From: Vreelandella lutescens
GTDB lineage: Bacteria; Pseudomonadota; Gammaproteobacteria; Pseudomonadales; Halomonadaceae
Reading direction: 5' to 3'
Assembly: GCF_014640815.1 (NCBI RefSeq)
Contig: NZ_BMHM01000008.1
Location: forward strand, 18,704 to 82,703
Length of the DNA stretch: 64,000 nucleotides
Of this stretch, positions 1-7,838 are shown piece after piece. Under the pieces are notes generated by a model. That model searched no databases, was not told the origin of the DNA, and worked only from the letters and a program-made list of their open reading frames with translations. The number at the start of each line of letters is the position of its first letter. Position 1 is the stretch's first letter. A program made the position numbers and the translations under genes.

Positions 1-14
1 ACGAGGAGATCGCC

Positions 15-515
15 GTGCTGGATGCCATTCACTCTTTCTTCCAACAGGCGCTTTCCGCGCCTGAACAGCGTGATAACCAAACGTTAACCCTAGAGCTAGC
101 GTCGGCGGCGCTACTCTGTGAAGTGATGCGTGCCGACTACGATAACAGTGAGGCGGAGCGCGCTGCGCTAAAGCAGATGCTGATGACGCGCTACCGGCTC
201 AATGAGCAGGATGTCAGCGAGTTAATGGCGTTGGCAGAGGCGGAAGTCGACGACGCGGTGGATCACTACCAGTTCGTCAGCCTGATCAAGCAGCACTACG
301 GCTACGAGCAGCGCTTGGAGCTTGTGGACTTAATGTGGCAGCTGGCCTGGGCCGATGGCACGCTTGACCCTCTTGAAGAGCATCGGATTCGTCGGCTGGC
401 GGACCTTTTGCATGTTAGCCACAGTGACTTTATTCGCAGCAAGCTTAACCAGTCACCGGAAGAGCCCTCTTTCAATCGCAATAACCACGGCAAAGGAGCG
501 CCAAAAAGCCCATGA
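15..515 (+). CDS. TerB-family (tellurite resistance-like) protein
   Basis: A 166-residue, mostly helical acidic protein resembling the TerB/COG4103 family. The C-terminal half carries the family-like stretch LVDLMWQLAWADGTLDPLEEHRIRRLADLL (split here as LVDLMWQLAWADGT then LDPLEEHRIRRLADLL), in which acidic residues after AWADG are typical of the metal-binding TerB fold. There is no signal peptide or membrane segment, so it is probably cytoplasmic. The start is GTG at 15, preceded by a GAGGAG Shine-Dalgarno; an upstream gene may lie just outside the window. Its stop overlaps the next gene by 4 nt, so the two are co-translated. The biochemical role of stand-alone TerB proteins is unsettled, and tellurite resistance should not be assumed. 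Confidence 0.75.
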   Translation: MLDAIHSFFQQALSAPEQRDNQTLTLELASAALLCEVMRADYDNSEAERAALKQMLMTRYRLNEQDVSELMALAEAEVDDAVDHYQFVSLIKQHYGYEQRLELVDLMWQLAWADGTLDPLEEHRIRRLADLLHVSHSDFIRSKLNQSPEEPSFNRNNHGKGAPKSP

Positions 516-1105
516 GTCATACGCAGGATGCGACGAACTTAACCGAGCTGATCCACACCATGGAGCAGATGGAGCGGGAGAAAGAACAGGTCAGTGTGGA
601 TGATGTGGTACACGCGGTAGGGAGACGCTCGTTTGGGCCGCTGTTGCTCTTGGCAGGCTTGATAACGCTGGCGCCGATTATTGGCGATATCCCAGGCATG
701 CCAACGCTGATGGCCGTTCTGGTACTGCTGACCTCTTCGCAGCTGTTGGTGGGACGGGAAACGTTCTGGCTGCCTAAATGGCTGCTTAACCGCTCTTTAT
801 CACGACAGAAGTTTGATAAAGCGCTGCACTACATGAAAAAGCCCGCCAAATGGGTCGATGGCTTGCTGGGCGTGCGCTTGGCGTGGATGACCGGTTATAT
901 CGGTGTTCGGGTCACGGCCATTGCCTGCTTGCTCGTGGCCCTAGCCATGCCGCCGATGGAATTTATTCCGTTCAGCGCTAACGGTGCCGGGCTTGCACTC
1001 ACGCTGTTTGGATTGGGGTTGGTGGCCAGAGACGGCTTGATGCTAGCGCTGGGGTTCTTGCTAACCGGTGTGACTTTCACAGTAGTAGTGATCAACCTGA
1101 TCTAA
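512..1105 (+). CDS. ExoD-family exopolysaccharide synthesis membrane protein
   Basis: A 197-residue integral membrane protein. A polar N-terminus of about 40 residues is followed by hydrophobic segments near residues 43-75, 125-150 and 155-195. The stretch SFGPLLLLAGLITLAPIIGDIPG is characteristic of the ExoD family (read here as SFGPLLLLAGLI and APIIGDIPGMP). ExoD was named from rhizobial exopolysaccharide and alkali-sensitivity mutants, but its molecular function is unknown. The ATG overlaps the TerB-like stop codon in an ATGA arrangement, indicating translational coupling. The family call is firm; a polysaccharide role here is inference only. Confidence 0.8.
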   Translation: MSHTQDATNLTELIHTMEQMEREKEQVSVDDVVHAVGRRSFGPLLLLAGLITLAPIIGDIPGMPTLMAVLVLLTSSQLLVGRETFWLPKWLLNRSLSRQKFDKALHYMKKPAKWVDGLLGVRLAWMTGYIGVRVTAIACLLVALAMPPMEFIPFSANGAGLALTLFGLGLVARDGLMLALGFLLTGVTFTVVVINLI

Positions 1106-1159
1106 TGCTTTACTAGGCACTTTCGCACTTGCATTGAGTAAAGGAGCCAAGCGCCTACC

Positions 1160-1732
1160 ATGAGCCATTCGCCTTCACCCCATTCTTCGCCCCCCGCGCC
1201 TAAGCCGCCCCACGAGCAGTCGACTTGGGAGCGGCGGGTTGAAACCGCGCTGTGGAACTCGCGCTTTTTGGTGATGCTGGCGGTGGTGCCGAGCTTATTA
1301 GGCTCGCTGATGCTGTTTATCGTCGGCACGCTGGATATCTTCAAAGTGGTGGGCGATGTGTTGCACTACTATTTGGTGGATGATACTCACAATATTCACG
1401 ATACCCTGGTGCCCGATATCATTATCGCGGTAGATATCTACCTGATTGCCATCGTGCTGCTGATTTTTGGGTTAGGGGTATATCGATTATTTGTCTCTCG
1501 TATTGACCAGGCAGAGGTGCGTTATCCCGATCACCCTTTCAACGTTGCTTCACTCGATCAGTTGAAAGACAAAATCGCCCGTGTCGTCATCCTGGCCGTG
1601 ATTATCGAATTCTTCCGCGCCGTCGTGGATATCCGCTTCAGCACACCGCTCGAGGCGATTTACTTAGCGCTCTCGGTGCTTGCGCTGGCTGCCGCGCTCT
1701 ACTTGATGAGTTTGGCGCATAAAGGGGAATAG
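1160..1732 (+). CDS. YqhA-family (UPF0114) inner-membrane protein
   Basis: A 190-residue membrane protein with a proline-rich N-terminal tail (residues 1-20). Hydrophobic helices lie at about 37-58, 90-112, 142-160 and 166-185. The charged pattern ERRVETALWNSRFLVMLAVVPSLL, the DIYLIAIVLLIFGLGVYRLFVS segment and the downstream LKDKIARVVILAVIIEFF segment match the YqhA/UPF0114 family (shown as NSRFLVMLAVVPSLL, IFGLGVYRLF and LKDKIARVVIL). Function is unknown. It sits 54 nt after the ExoD-like gene in the same direction. It ends convergently with the serine hydrolase gene, with a G-U-rich inverted repeat around 1740-1765 that could serve as a shared terminator. Confidence 0.8.
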   Translation: MSHSPSPHSSPPAPKPPHEQSTWERRVETALWNSRFLVMLAVVPSLLGSLMLFIVGTLDIFKVVGDVLHYYLVDDTHNIHDTLVPDIIIAVDIYLIAIVLLIFGLGVYRLFVSRIDQAEVRYPDHPFNVASLDQLKDKIARVVILAVIIEFFRAVVDIRFSTPLEAIYLALSVLALAAALYLMSLAHKGE

Positions 1733-1744
1733 GCTTAACCGGAG

Positions 1745-2767
1745 TTATGGCGTGCGCCGTGACTCCTCTGCCAATAAATCGGCCACTAGCGCGTTAAGCT
1801 GTTGCTGAAATTGCCCACCGGGCGATGGCGGGGTTGGGTCTGAGGTGATCACCAGCGTCATCTCGCGCTCGGGAATCACATATAGCGCTTGCCCGCCGTA
1901 CCCTCTTCCATAAACGGCTTGCTCACCCGCGAGCGTCGTTATAAACCATCCAAAGCCGTAGCCGTCGCCTGTCCAGGGTGATTGGCCTCTAGGCGTCCAT
2001 GACGCCTCCACCCAGCCTTCAGGCAGTACGCGCTGGCCATCCGCCATGCCGTCATTACGGTACAGCTCCCCAATCGCAATCAGCGCGCGAGGGGAAAGCT
2101 GCATATCGTTTCCGCCAAAATAGATGCCTTGGGGGTCCTGCGGCCATGGGGGGATCGCAATATCTAGCGGTTCGCCTAACAGGCGTTGGGCAAGCGCAAG
2201 GGTGCTTTCACCGCTGGCCTGAGTCAGCGCTGCCGAAAGCAAATGGCTGGTACCGGTGGAATAGAGCATTCGCCCACCCGGACGGTCAACAAATGGGCGA
2301 GTAAGCGCATCATTCACCCAGTGGGCGCTGGCCACCCACGCGCCGTAGTTGCTGCCCGATGTGCGCTCTAACCCCGCCTGTTGCGCCAGCAAGTGCGCCA
2401 CCGTGATGTCGTTCACCTGCGGGTCGGCACCGCTCGGTACGCTATCTAGCAGTGCTACCAGAGGTTGATCGACGGATTCCACAATGCCTGCCTCAATAGC
2501 GGCACCGGTAATTGCAGCCAACACCGTTTTTGATAACGACTTAACGTTGGCAGGTGTGGCCACCCCAGGGCCGCCTTGGTGATGCTCATGGATGATATTG
2601 CCCTCATAAGCCACCACGACGCTATGAACGCGATCCAGCGCTTGAGCCTGTTGATTGAGGGCTTGCAGCGCATCCGGAGAGGGCTCTGACGCTGACGTAG
2701 CGGCAGCCACAAAGGAACTCATCACACCGCTAATCACACAGGTCATCACGAGGGCAGTCGTTTTCAT
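1745..2767 (-). CDS. Serine hydrolase, beta-lactamase class C / penicillin-binding-like
   Basis: A 340-residue exported protein of the beta-lactamase-related serine hydrolase family (Pfam Beta-lactamase). The start is set at the ATG at 2767 because the product then opens with a signal peptide (MKTTALVMTCVISGVMSSFVAAA). An in-frame upstream ATG at 2848 would bury it. The catalytic SxxK is SLSK near residue 77, a YST motif takes the place of the YxN tyrosine, and a GRGYGG loop lies where HxG/KTG is usual. This points to an esterase or peptidase-like enzyme rather than a true beta-lactamase. The substrate is unknown. It is a stand-alone gene, convergent with yqhA. Confidence 0.75.
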   Translation of the reverse strand: MKTTALVMTCVISGVMSSFVAAATSASEPSPDALQALNQQAQALDRVHSVVVAYEGNIIHEHHQGGPGVATPANVKSLSKTVLAAITGAAIEAGIVESVDQPLVALLDSVPSGADPQVNDITVAHLLAQQAGLERTSGSNYGAWVASAHWVNDALTRPFVDRPGGRMLYSTGTSHLLSAALTQASGESTLALAQRLLGEPLDIAIPPWPQDPQGIYFGGNDMQLSPRALIAIGELYRNDGMADGQRVLPEGWVEASWTPRGQSPWTGDGYGFGWFITTLAGEQAVYGRGYGGQALYVIPEREMTLVITSDPTPPSPGGQFQQQLNALVADLLAEESRRTP

Positions 2768-2944
2768 TACGGCACCAGGAAGGGAGATCGGTAAGGTTCT
2801 GATAGGCGTGAGAAATGAAGGTTCCCCTGAGGCAGACGTCATCGTCATTACGCAAACTGAGAAAAAGCCTGCTACGCTAGGAGAGATTATTGAAGGGAAG
2901 CAACCCTTTGATTTCCATGAAACGCTAAAGCAAGGAGTGCCGTT

Positions 2945-3019
2945 ATGCGTAACATTATCTACATCGTAGGTCTGATCGTTGTTGTTCTGTTTATTCTTTC
3001 GCTGTTAGGTCTGCGTTAA
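2945..3019 (+). CDS. 24-residue single-span membrane peptide
   Basis: A very short gene encoding MRNIIYIVGLIVVVLFILSLLGLR. The peptide is one hydrophobic helix with positive charges at both ends (it is given as MRNIIYIVGLI plus VVVLFILSLLGLR). Support comes from a good AAGGAG-type ribosome site about 8 nt before the ATG, its own space between genes, and a strong rho-independent terminator 50 nt after the stop. It resembles the tiny one-helix proteins common in proteobacteria, but no function is known. Translation is likely but unproven. Confidence 0.6.
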   Translation: MRNIIYIVGLIVVVLFILSLLGLR

Positions 3020-3068
3020 GTTTCACCATGAACAACACGCATTGCGTGATGCGGTATTAGCGCTTCAA

Positions 3069-3097
3069 AACGCCTGCTCCCCCAGCAGGCGTTTTTT
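3069..3097 (+). terminator. Rho-independent terminator of the 24-residue peptide gene
   Basis: Arms CGCCTGCT and AGCAGGCG flank a five-C loop and are followed by a run of six T. It sits 50 nt after the stop of the small membrane peptide gene, so that gene is an independent short transcript. Confidence 0.85.
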
Positions 3098-3131
3098 CTA
3101 CAGATGCCTCACACAGGGGCTAACGTAGGGG

Positions 3132-3452
3132 CTAAGCGCAATCGGCGGCCCCTTGGCCAAACATATCAAACATCAGTTCGCGGCCCATCGTGGTCAGCAC
3201 AAAGCGGCCATACTCGTTAAACCTAGCCGCATCACTCTCTTCTAATATTTGCTGGCAAAGTGCCCAGCGTGAGTGCTGACGATCCAACGATGCAAGCTCT
3301 TGACGCGATAAACCACGCTGCGCCAGGGTGATGGTTTCCAGTACATGGCCGCTCTCATACAACAGTTCTGCCACGCTAGACAGGCAATGGCGCAGACTAC
3401 GCTGTACGTGGAAAGAAGCAGTAGAGGCAGGGGATGACGCTTCGGCGGGCAT
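3132..3452 (-). CDS. Hypothetical 106-residue protein
   Basis: Not recognised. It is a small soluble protein with a serine/alanine-rich start (residues 1-14) and two predicted amphipathic helical stretches around RSLRHCLSSVAELLYESG and LSRQELASLDRQHSRWALCQ. It ends in an alanine/cysteine-containing tail. The ATG at 3452 has an AGGAG site about 10 nt upstream. Coding is supported by the start context and a codon usage like its neighbours. It lies upstream of and divergent from fliD, but it does not look like FliT or FliS, and a flagellar role cannot be claimed. Confidence 0.55.
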   Translation of the reverse strand: MPAEASSPASTASFHVQRSLRHCLSSVAELLYESGHVLETITLAQRGLSRQELASLDRQHSRWALCQQILEESDAARFNEYGRFVLTTMGRELMFDMFGQGAADCA

Positions 3453-3872
3453 GAGGGAACGCTCCTACAGTCACAGCAAAATGGGTGTGCTGCAGTGCAT
3501 TATAAAGCAGGAGTGGGCGTTAGACCAAGGTCTATATTTAGGTGGGGGGGTGAAGGCTAGGGGAAGTTGAAAATACAGCTCTGGTTGTCAAAATTTTGCA
3601 GCTTTTGAAGAGTATGGTTTAGCGATGAAATAGCGAAGAAATCATCTGCATGTTTCTTTTTGTTACTTGTTTTTACATATAAAAACTAAAAATATAGTCA
3701 TACTGATTAAGTTAATATACATATTGCCGAAAGATTATAAGGTAAATGTTCGTTTTGAATTAGATAGCATGTTGATTGTCGTACTGCGCTAGGAGATGTT
3801 TCGCCTCTTCATTAGGAGCGATTGATAGTGATTAAAACGCGTAGTAAAACGCATTAAGAAAAGGCACTTTTT
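3453..3872. other. AT-rich intergenic region upstream of the first fliD
   Basis: About 420 nt without a convincing gene. The part from 3600 to 3770 is much more AT-rich than the flanks. It holds the start region of the 106-residue protein gene on the minus strand and a degenerate sigma-28-like promoter for fliD on the plus strand. Nothing else was recognised. Confidence 0.6.
3707..3733 (+). promoter_or_regulatory. Possible sigma-28 (FliA) promoter for first fliD
   Basis: TTAAGTTA, 11 nt, then GCCGAAAG, compared with the FliA consensus TAAAGTTT-N11-GCCGATAA: 6 of 8 matches in each box at exact spacing. It lies about 140 nt before the fliD start. It is weaker than the three other sigma-28 sites in this region, and the call rests partly on that context. 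Confidence 0.45.
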
Positions 3873-5228
3873 ATGGCTTCCATCACATCGTTAGGTATCG
3901 GCTCTGGCTTAGATCTCAATGGCTTGTTGACGCAGCTCCAGCAGGCCGAGCGTGCCAAGCTTGAGCCCATTCAGCAGCAAATTGAAACAGAACAGGCGCA
4001 AATTTCAGCCTACGGGCAACTGCAAAGCGCCTTGTCGGCTTTTCAGGCTTCTGCCAAAGCACTGAATGAAAACGAGGCGTTTGAAAGCCTGGGTACTAGC
4101 GTGGAAGGCAGCGCAGTGAGCGCGGTGAGCAGTAATGATGCCCAGCCAGGCCAATATGAAATCCAGGTGGCTCAGTTGGCCACCGCCGGTAGCTTAGTGA
4201 CGGAGCGCCTGGATGCGCCGGACACGGCACTGGTATCTGGCCAGGAGTCGCTGACCTTTTCTCTGGCCGAGGGCACCATCGACCCCATTACGATAGAAGA
4301 TGGAAGCACCCTGGAAGATATGCGCGATGCCATTAACTCACAAAGCGATGGACGTTTAAGCGCCTCTATCATTAATGATGGTGAAGGCTACCGCCTGTCT
4401 GTTAACGCTACCGATACCGGTGCCGCCGCTAGTATTCAAAGTACCAACTTCTCTCAAATTCTGGACGCTGGTGTGACCACTAGCGATACCCAAGTGGTGC
4501 AAGCTGGCCAAGATGCCGCGTTTAATGTCAATGGCATTGATATCGTGAGTGCTAGCAACCGAGTTGAAGGCGCTATTCAAGGCGTAACGCTCACGCTTTC
4601 CGAAGCCAATGCCAGCAGCACCGTGGCAGTTGCCCAAGATAGCGATGCGATTCGTGAGCAGATCACCTCCTTTGTAGATGACTACAATACGCTGAAAAAT
4701 ACGATTGGAAGCCTGACCGCCTACAACCCGGAAAGTGACCGTGCAGGAGAGCTTAATGGGGACAGCGCCACACGCGCAGTCGAAACTACGCTGCGCCAAG
4801 CACTGAGCAGTAGCGTGAGTGGTGATGGCTTCAGCATGCTTTCAGATATTGGTATCTCGCTGCAGCTGGACGGCACCCTAGAGGTTGATGATGACCAACT
4901 GAACGGCATTATCGCGAACCAACCTGATCAACTGGCGGATTTCTTTGCAGGAGCATCTAGCGAGGGTGGCATGGCAGGGCAGATTTCAACCGCGATTGAG
5001 CAGCTTGTAGGGCCAAGCGGGCGATTGGAAAACGCCGTGAGTAGCTCTGAGAATCGCGTGGCATCCTTAAACGATCGCTTTGCCACTACCGAGAGCCGAA
5101 TCGATCAAACGATTGAGCGCTATCGAACACAATTTGCAGCGATGGACAGCATGGTGGGTCAAATGAACCAGACCAGCGCTTACCTGACTCAGCAGCTTGC
5201 GACGTTAGGGCAAATAGGGCAAAACTAG
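3873..5228 (+). CDS. fliD: Flagellar filament cap protein FliD (paralogue 1)
   Basis: A 451-residue flagellar hook-associated protein 2, which caps the filament tip and helps insert flagellin subunits. The N-terminal FliD_N domain begins with ITSLGIGSGLDLNGLLTQL. A central variable region carries the conserved stretch NRVEGAIQGVTL. The C-terminal FliD_C domain has the coiled-coil helix ending in YRTQFAAMDSMVGQMN, and the product ends in QLATLGQIGQN. It is exported by the flagellar type III apparatus without a signal peptide. A strong terminator follows. It is paralogous to the next gene, with the same motifs at both ends, suggesting tandem duplication. Neither fliS nor fliT is adjacent. Confidence 0.92.
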   Translation: MASITSLGIGSGLDLNGLLTQLQQAERAKLEPIQQQIETEQAQISAYGQLQSALSAFQASAKALNENEAFESLGTSVEGSAVSAVSSNDAQPGQYEIQVAQLATAGSLVTERLDAPDTALVSGQESLTFSLAEGTIDPITIEDGSTLEDMRDAINSQSDGRLSASIINDGEGYRLSVNATDTGAAASIQSTNFSQILDAGVTTSDTQVVQAGQDAAFNVNGIDIVSASNRVEGAIQGVTLTLSEANASSTVAVAQDSDAIREQITSFVDDYNTLKNTIGSLTAYNPESDRAGELNGDSATRAVETTLRQALSSSVSGDGFSMLSDIGISLQLDGTLEVDDDQLNGIIANQPDQLADFFAGASSEGGMAGQISTAIEQLVGPSGRLENAVSSSENRVASLNDRFATTESRIDQTIERYRTQFAAMDSMVGQMNQTSAYLTQQLATLGQIGQN

Positions 5229-5248
5229 CGCTGTCCACTTTCCCCATC

Positions 5249-5278
5249 AAGGCCTAGAGTTTTCTCTAGGCCTTTTTT
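5249..5278 (+). terminator. Rho-independent terminator after first fliD
   Basis: Arms AAGGCCTAGAG and CTCTAGGCCTT with a TTTT loop, followed by a T run. It separates the two fliD transcription units. Confidence 0.88.
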
Positions 5279-5302
5279 GTAGCTTAACCACTGTGGCTAG
5301 GC

Positions 5303-5329
5303 TAAAGTTTTCTCCCACTCTGCCGATAA
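5303..5329 (+). promoter_or_regulatory. Sigma-28 (FliA) promoter for second fliD
   Basis: TAAAGTTT, 11 nt, GCCGATAA: a perfect match to the FliA consensus at perfect spacing, about 43 nt before the fliD start codon. This makes the second fliD a late (class III) flagellar gene. Confidence 0.92.
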
Positions 5330-5372
5330 CCTACTCAGTCTATTTTTTAAAAATTAAAAGGAGCTGAGCCAC

Positions 5373-6755
5373 ATGGCGACGATTACCTCTCTTGGCGTTG
5401 GTTCAGGTTTGGATTTGAATGGCCTGCTGACTCAGCTGCAAGCGTCTGAGCGGCAGAAACTCACGCCGCTAACGCAGCAGCAGAATACCCAACAAACCAA
5501 AATTTCGGCATACGGCCGTCTGCAGTCCGCAATGGGCCGTCTGCAAGAATCGATTACTGCATTGAACGATGCTTCTACGTTTAAACAGCAGAAAAGCACG
5601 GTAACTGGAGAAGGGGTAAGTGCCACAGCAGCGGAGTCGGCCAACGCTGGGCGTTACGACATCAACGTGACACAGTTGGCGCGTGCTGGCAGCGTAGCTT
5701 CTAACAGCGTAACGATGGATCAAGTGTTGGCTGCCACCGATACCACGCTAACGCTAGATTTTGGCGCCACCTACACCAATGGCACCTTCGACCCTAATGC
5801 ACCGGCCTTAAGCAATAAGACCATTAATATTGCGGCGGGCAGTACCCTGGCCAGCGTGCGAGACCAGATTAATGCCGATGCAGAAGCGGGTGTTACGGCA
5901 TCCATCGTGAACGATGGCACTGGGTTTCGGTTGGCATTGAGCTCAAAAGAAACAGGTAAAGAAGCATCGATTACTGGTTTTTCAGGCCTCGATGGCTTGG
6001 CTATGGATACCGCCACGCGCCGTGCCGGCCAAGATGCCGCTCTGGAAGTGAATGGTATCGCGATTACCAGCAGTGGCAATCGGGTAGAAGGCGCTATTCA
6101 AGGCGTGACTCTGGACCTGACATCTGCTTCACAAACGCCCGTTAGCCTTGTGATTGAGCGCGATGAAGACTCTTTAAAGGAAACGATTAAGGAGTTTGTC
6201 AGCACCTACAATGAAATGAAGTCTACTGTGGGCCGCATGACGGCGTTCAATGGTGAAGGAGAGACGTCGGGCGAGCTTCTAGGCGACCGCACCGTACGTA
6301 CGATTGAAACGCGGCTAAGCCGTGACGTGACAAACCCGCAAGGCAGTGGCGACTTTACACGTTTGGCCCAGTTCGGTATCACAGTTGATGAGCGTGGTCG
6401 TCTTCAGGTAGATGACACAAAATTAGACGAGGCAATCTCCAATAACCCTGACGCCCTCACCTCTTTTTTTGCAGGTGAGTCATCAGAAGAGGGGTTTGCT
6501 GGCAGGTTGAGCGCGACACTCAAGTCCATCACCGGCGACGATGGCCTGATTCAAACCTCTGTGAACAGCGCAGAGCAGCGCATTGACAATCTCACGGAAC
6601 GTAAAGCCAGAATGGAGCTGAGCATCGAGCGCAACATTTCCCGCTATCGTACCCAGTTTGCTCAATTGGATGGCATGATTGCGCAGATGAACTCGACAGG
6701 CTCCTACCTAGCTCAGCAGTTCAGTATGCTGAATGCGATGCGGAATAATAACTAA
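5373..6755 (+). CDS. fliD: Flagellar filament cap protein FliD (paralogue 2)
   Basis: A 460-residue filament cap protein, closely patterned on its upstream neighbour. It shares the N-terminal ITSLGVGSGLDLNGLLTQL, the central NRVEGAIQGVTL and the C-terminal SRYRTQFAQLDGMIAQMNSTGSYLAQQF (shown as YRTQFAQLDGMIAQMN). The central domains of the two paralogues diverge, as expected for the exposed part of the cap. The ATG at 5373 has an AAGGAG site. The gene has its own consensus sigma-28 promoter. No strong terminator is visible before fliC, so some read-through is possible. Which paralogue serves which flagellin cannot be told from sequence. Confidence 0.92.
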   Translation: MATITSLGVGSGLDLNGLLTQLQASERQKLTPLTQQQNTQQTKISAYGRLQSAMGRLQESITALNDASTFKQQKSTVTGEGVSATAAESANAGRYDINVTQLARAGSVASNSVTMDQVLAATDTTLTLDFGATYTNGTFDPNAPALSNKTINIAAGSTLASVRDQINADAEAGVTASIVNDGTGFRLALSSKETGKEASITGFSGLDGLAMDTATRRAGQDAALEVNGIAITSSGNRVEGAIQGVTLDLTSASQTPVSLVIERDEDSLKETIKEFVSTYNEMKSTVGRMTAFNGEGETSGELLGDRTVRTIETRLSRDVTNPQGSGDFTRLAQFGITVDERGRLQVDDTKLDEAISNNPDALTSFFAGESSEEGFAGRLSATLKSITGDDGLIQTSVNSAEQRIDNLTERKARMELSIERNISRYRTQFAQLDGMIAQMNSTGSYLAQQFSMLNAMRNNN

Positions 6756-6795
6756 GTCTTGTTACATTGTTTTACAAAAAAAAGGCATATTTTTT

Positions 6796-6822
6796 TAAAG
6801 ATTCTGGCCAGCCTGCCGTTAA
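6796..6822 (+). promoter_or_regulatory. Sigma-28 (FliA) promoter for short flagellin
   Basis: TAAAGATT, 11 nt, GCCGTTAA, close to the FliA consensus at exact spacing, about 68 nt before the flagellin start. The -10 box lies inside nested inverted repeats (separate entry). Confidence 0.88.
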
Positions 6823-6868
6823 TTAAAATAACGGCGGTTAACCGCCGCAAAGCAGGCCTCATGGCCAG
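6804..6868. repeat. Nested inverted repeats in the flagellin promoter and 5' UTR
   Basis: Outer arms CTGGCCA + GCCTGC at 6804-6816 pair with GCAGGC at 6852-6857 and TGGCCAG at 6862-6868. Inside lie CCGTTA/TAACGG (6816-6834) and the 16-nt perfect palindrome CGGCGGTTAACCGCCG at 6832-6847. The predicted start of transcription is near 6829, so only the inner palindrome and the right outer arm would be in the RNA. The inner hairpin could stabilise flagellin mRNA. The outer repeat would act, if at all, as DNA. Confidence 0.6.
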
Positions 6869-6890
6869 TTAATCTTCAAGGAGCACTTCC

Positions 6891-7715
6891 ATGTCTGTGA
6901 TCAATACGAACATCACCGCCCTGATCGGCCAGAACAACCTGTCTAACTCTCAAGCCATGCTGTCTAAGGCGCAAGAGCGTCTGTCCTCTGGCCTGCGTAT
7001 CAACAGCGCTGCCGACGACGCAGCTGGCCAAGCCATCGCCAACCGTATGAGCGCCCAGATCACGGGCATGCAGCAAGCTCAGCGTAACACCAACGACGGT
7101 ATTTCTCTGGCGCAAACCATGGAAGGTGGTCTGAACCAAATCAGCGACAACCTGCAACGTATCCGTGAATTGGCCACCCAAGCGGCTAACGATACCAACA
7201 CTGCCGAAGACCGCGATTCTATTCAGCTTGAAATTGATCAGCGTGTTGAAGAAATAACCCGTGTTGCCGAAGCAACTAGCTTTAACGGTACAAATCTTTT
7301 GAATGATTCAGGCACTACTCTGAATATTCAAGTTGGCGCAAATACGACTGCAGATGTTGATAACCTTACTGTTGATTTAGTTGATGCTACTGCTACTGGC
7401 CTTAGTGTCGATGCTCTAGACGTTTCTAGCTTCTCTAATGCACAAGCTGCTATTGACTCTGTAGATGATGCTCTCCAGTCAATCGATGACAACCGTGCTA
7501 CTCTTGGTGCTACCATCAACCGTTTTGAGTCTGTACTTGAGAACTTAACGACGGATGTGACTAATTTATCTGAAGCGCGTTCACGTATTCAGGACGCTGA
7601 TTACGCGGTTGAAGTATCTAACTTGACTCGTGCGCAGATTCTGCAGCAGGCTGGTACTTCCATGCTGGCCCAGGCCAACCAGACTCCTCAGTCTGTTCTT
7701 TCTCTGCTGGGCTAA
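6891..7715 (+). CDS. fliC: Flagellin, short form
   Basis: A 274-residue flagellin, the filament subunit. The N-terminal D0/D1 region (residues 1-140) has the classic MSVINTNITALIGQNNL opening, RLSSGLRINSAADDAAGQAIANR and the ELATQAANDTNTAEDR helix. The C-terminal D1/D0 region ends with ARSRIQDADYAVEVSNLTRAQILQQAG and QSVLSLLG (quoted in pieces). Only about 60 residues lie between, so the exposed D2/D3 domains are nearly absent. It has a sigma-28 promoter upstream and a strong terminator downstream. The neighbouring giant glycosyltransferase suggests O-glycosylation on the serine/threonine-rich middle. A second flagellin lies at 24.2 kb. Confidence 0.96.
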   Translation: MSVINTNITALIGQNNLSNSQAMLSKAQERLSSGLRINSAADDAAGQAIANRMSAQITGMQQAQRNTNDGISLAQTMEGGLNQISDNLQRIRELATQAANDTNTAEDRDSIQLEIDQRVEEITRVAEATSFNGTNLLNDSGTTLNIQVGANTTADVDNLTVDLVDATATGLSVDALDVSSFSNAQAAIDSVDDALQSIDDNRATLGATINRFESVLENLTTDVTNLSEARSRIQDADYAVEVSNLTRAQILQQAGTSMLAQANQTPQSVLSLLG

Positions 7716-7747
7716 TCGCTACGCAGTTAAAGCAAGAAATAGCAGCG

Positions 7748-7774
7748 AAGGCTGGCCATTGGCCAGCCTTTTTT
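7748..7774 (+). terminator. Rho-independent terminator after short flagellin
   Basis: Arms AAGGCTGGCC and GGCCAGCCTT with a three-base loop, followed by T residues; 32 nt after the flagellin stop. Confidence 0.9.
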
Positions 7775-7792
7775 GTGACTGCATTTCAGATA

Positions 7793-7814
7793 TTATGGTG
7801 AAAATTCACCATAA
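7793..7814. repeat. 22-nt near-perfect palindrome before the giant glycosyltransferase
   Basis: Arms TTATGGTGAA and TTCACCATAA with a two-base AA centre, ending 25 nt before the glycosyltransferase start. It may be an operator for a dimeric regulator or an RNA hairpin in the leader. It follows the flagellin terminator, so it belongs to the downstream gene. Confidence 0.5.
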
Positions 7815-7838
7815 GCATAGAGCGCTACCGAGGTAGTC

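Noticed and set aside
3132..3452. 106-residue protein as the FliD chaperone FliT
   Set aside because: It is divergent from fliD and has no FliT-like helical pattern; position alone is not enough.
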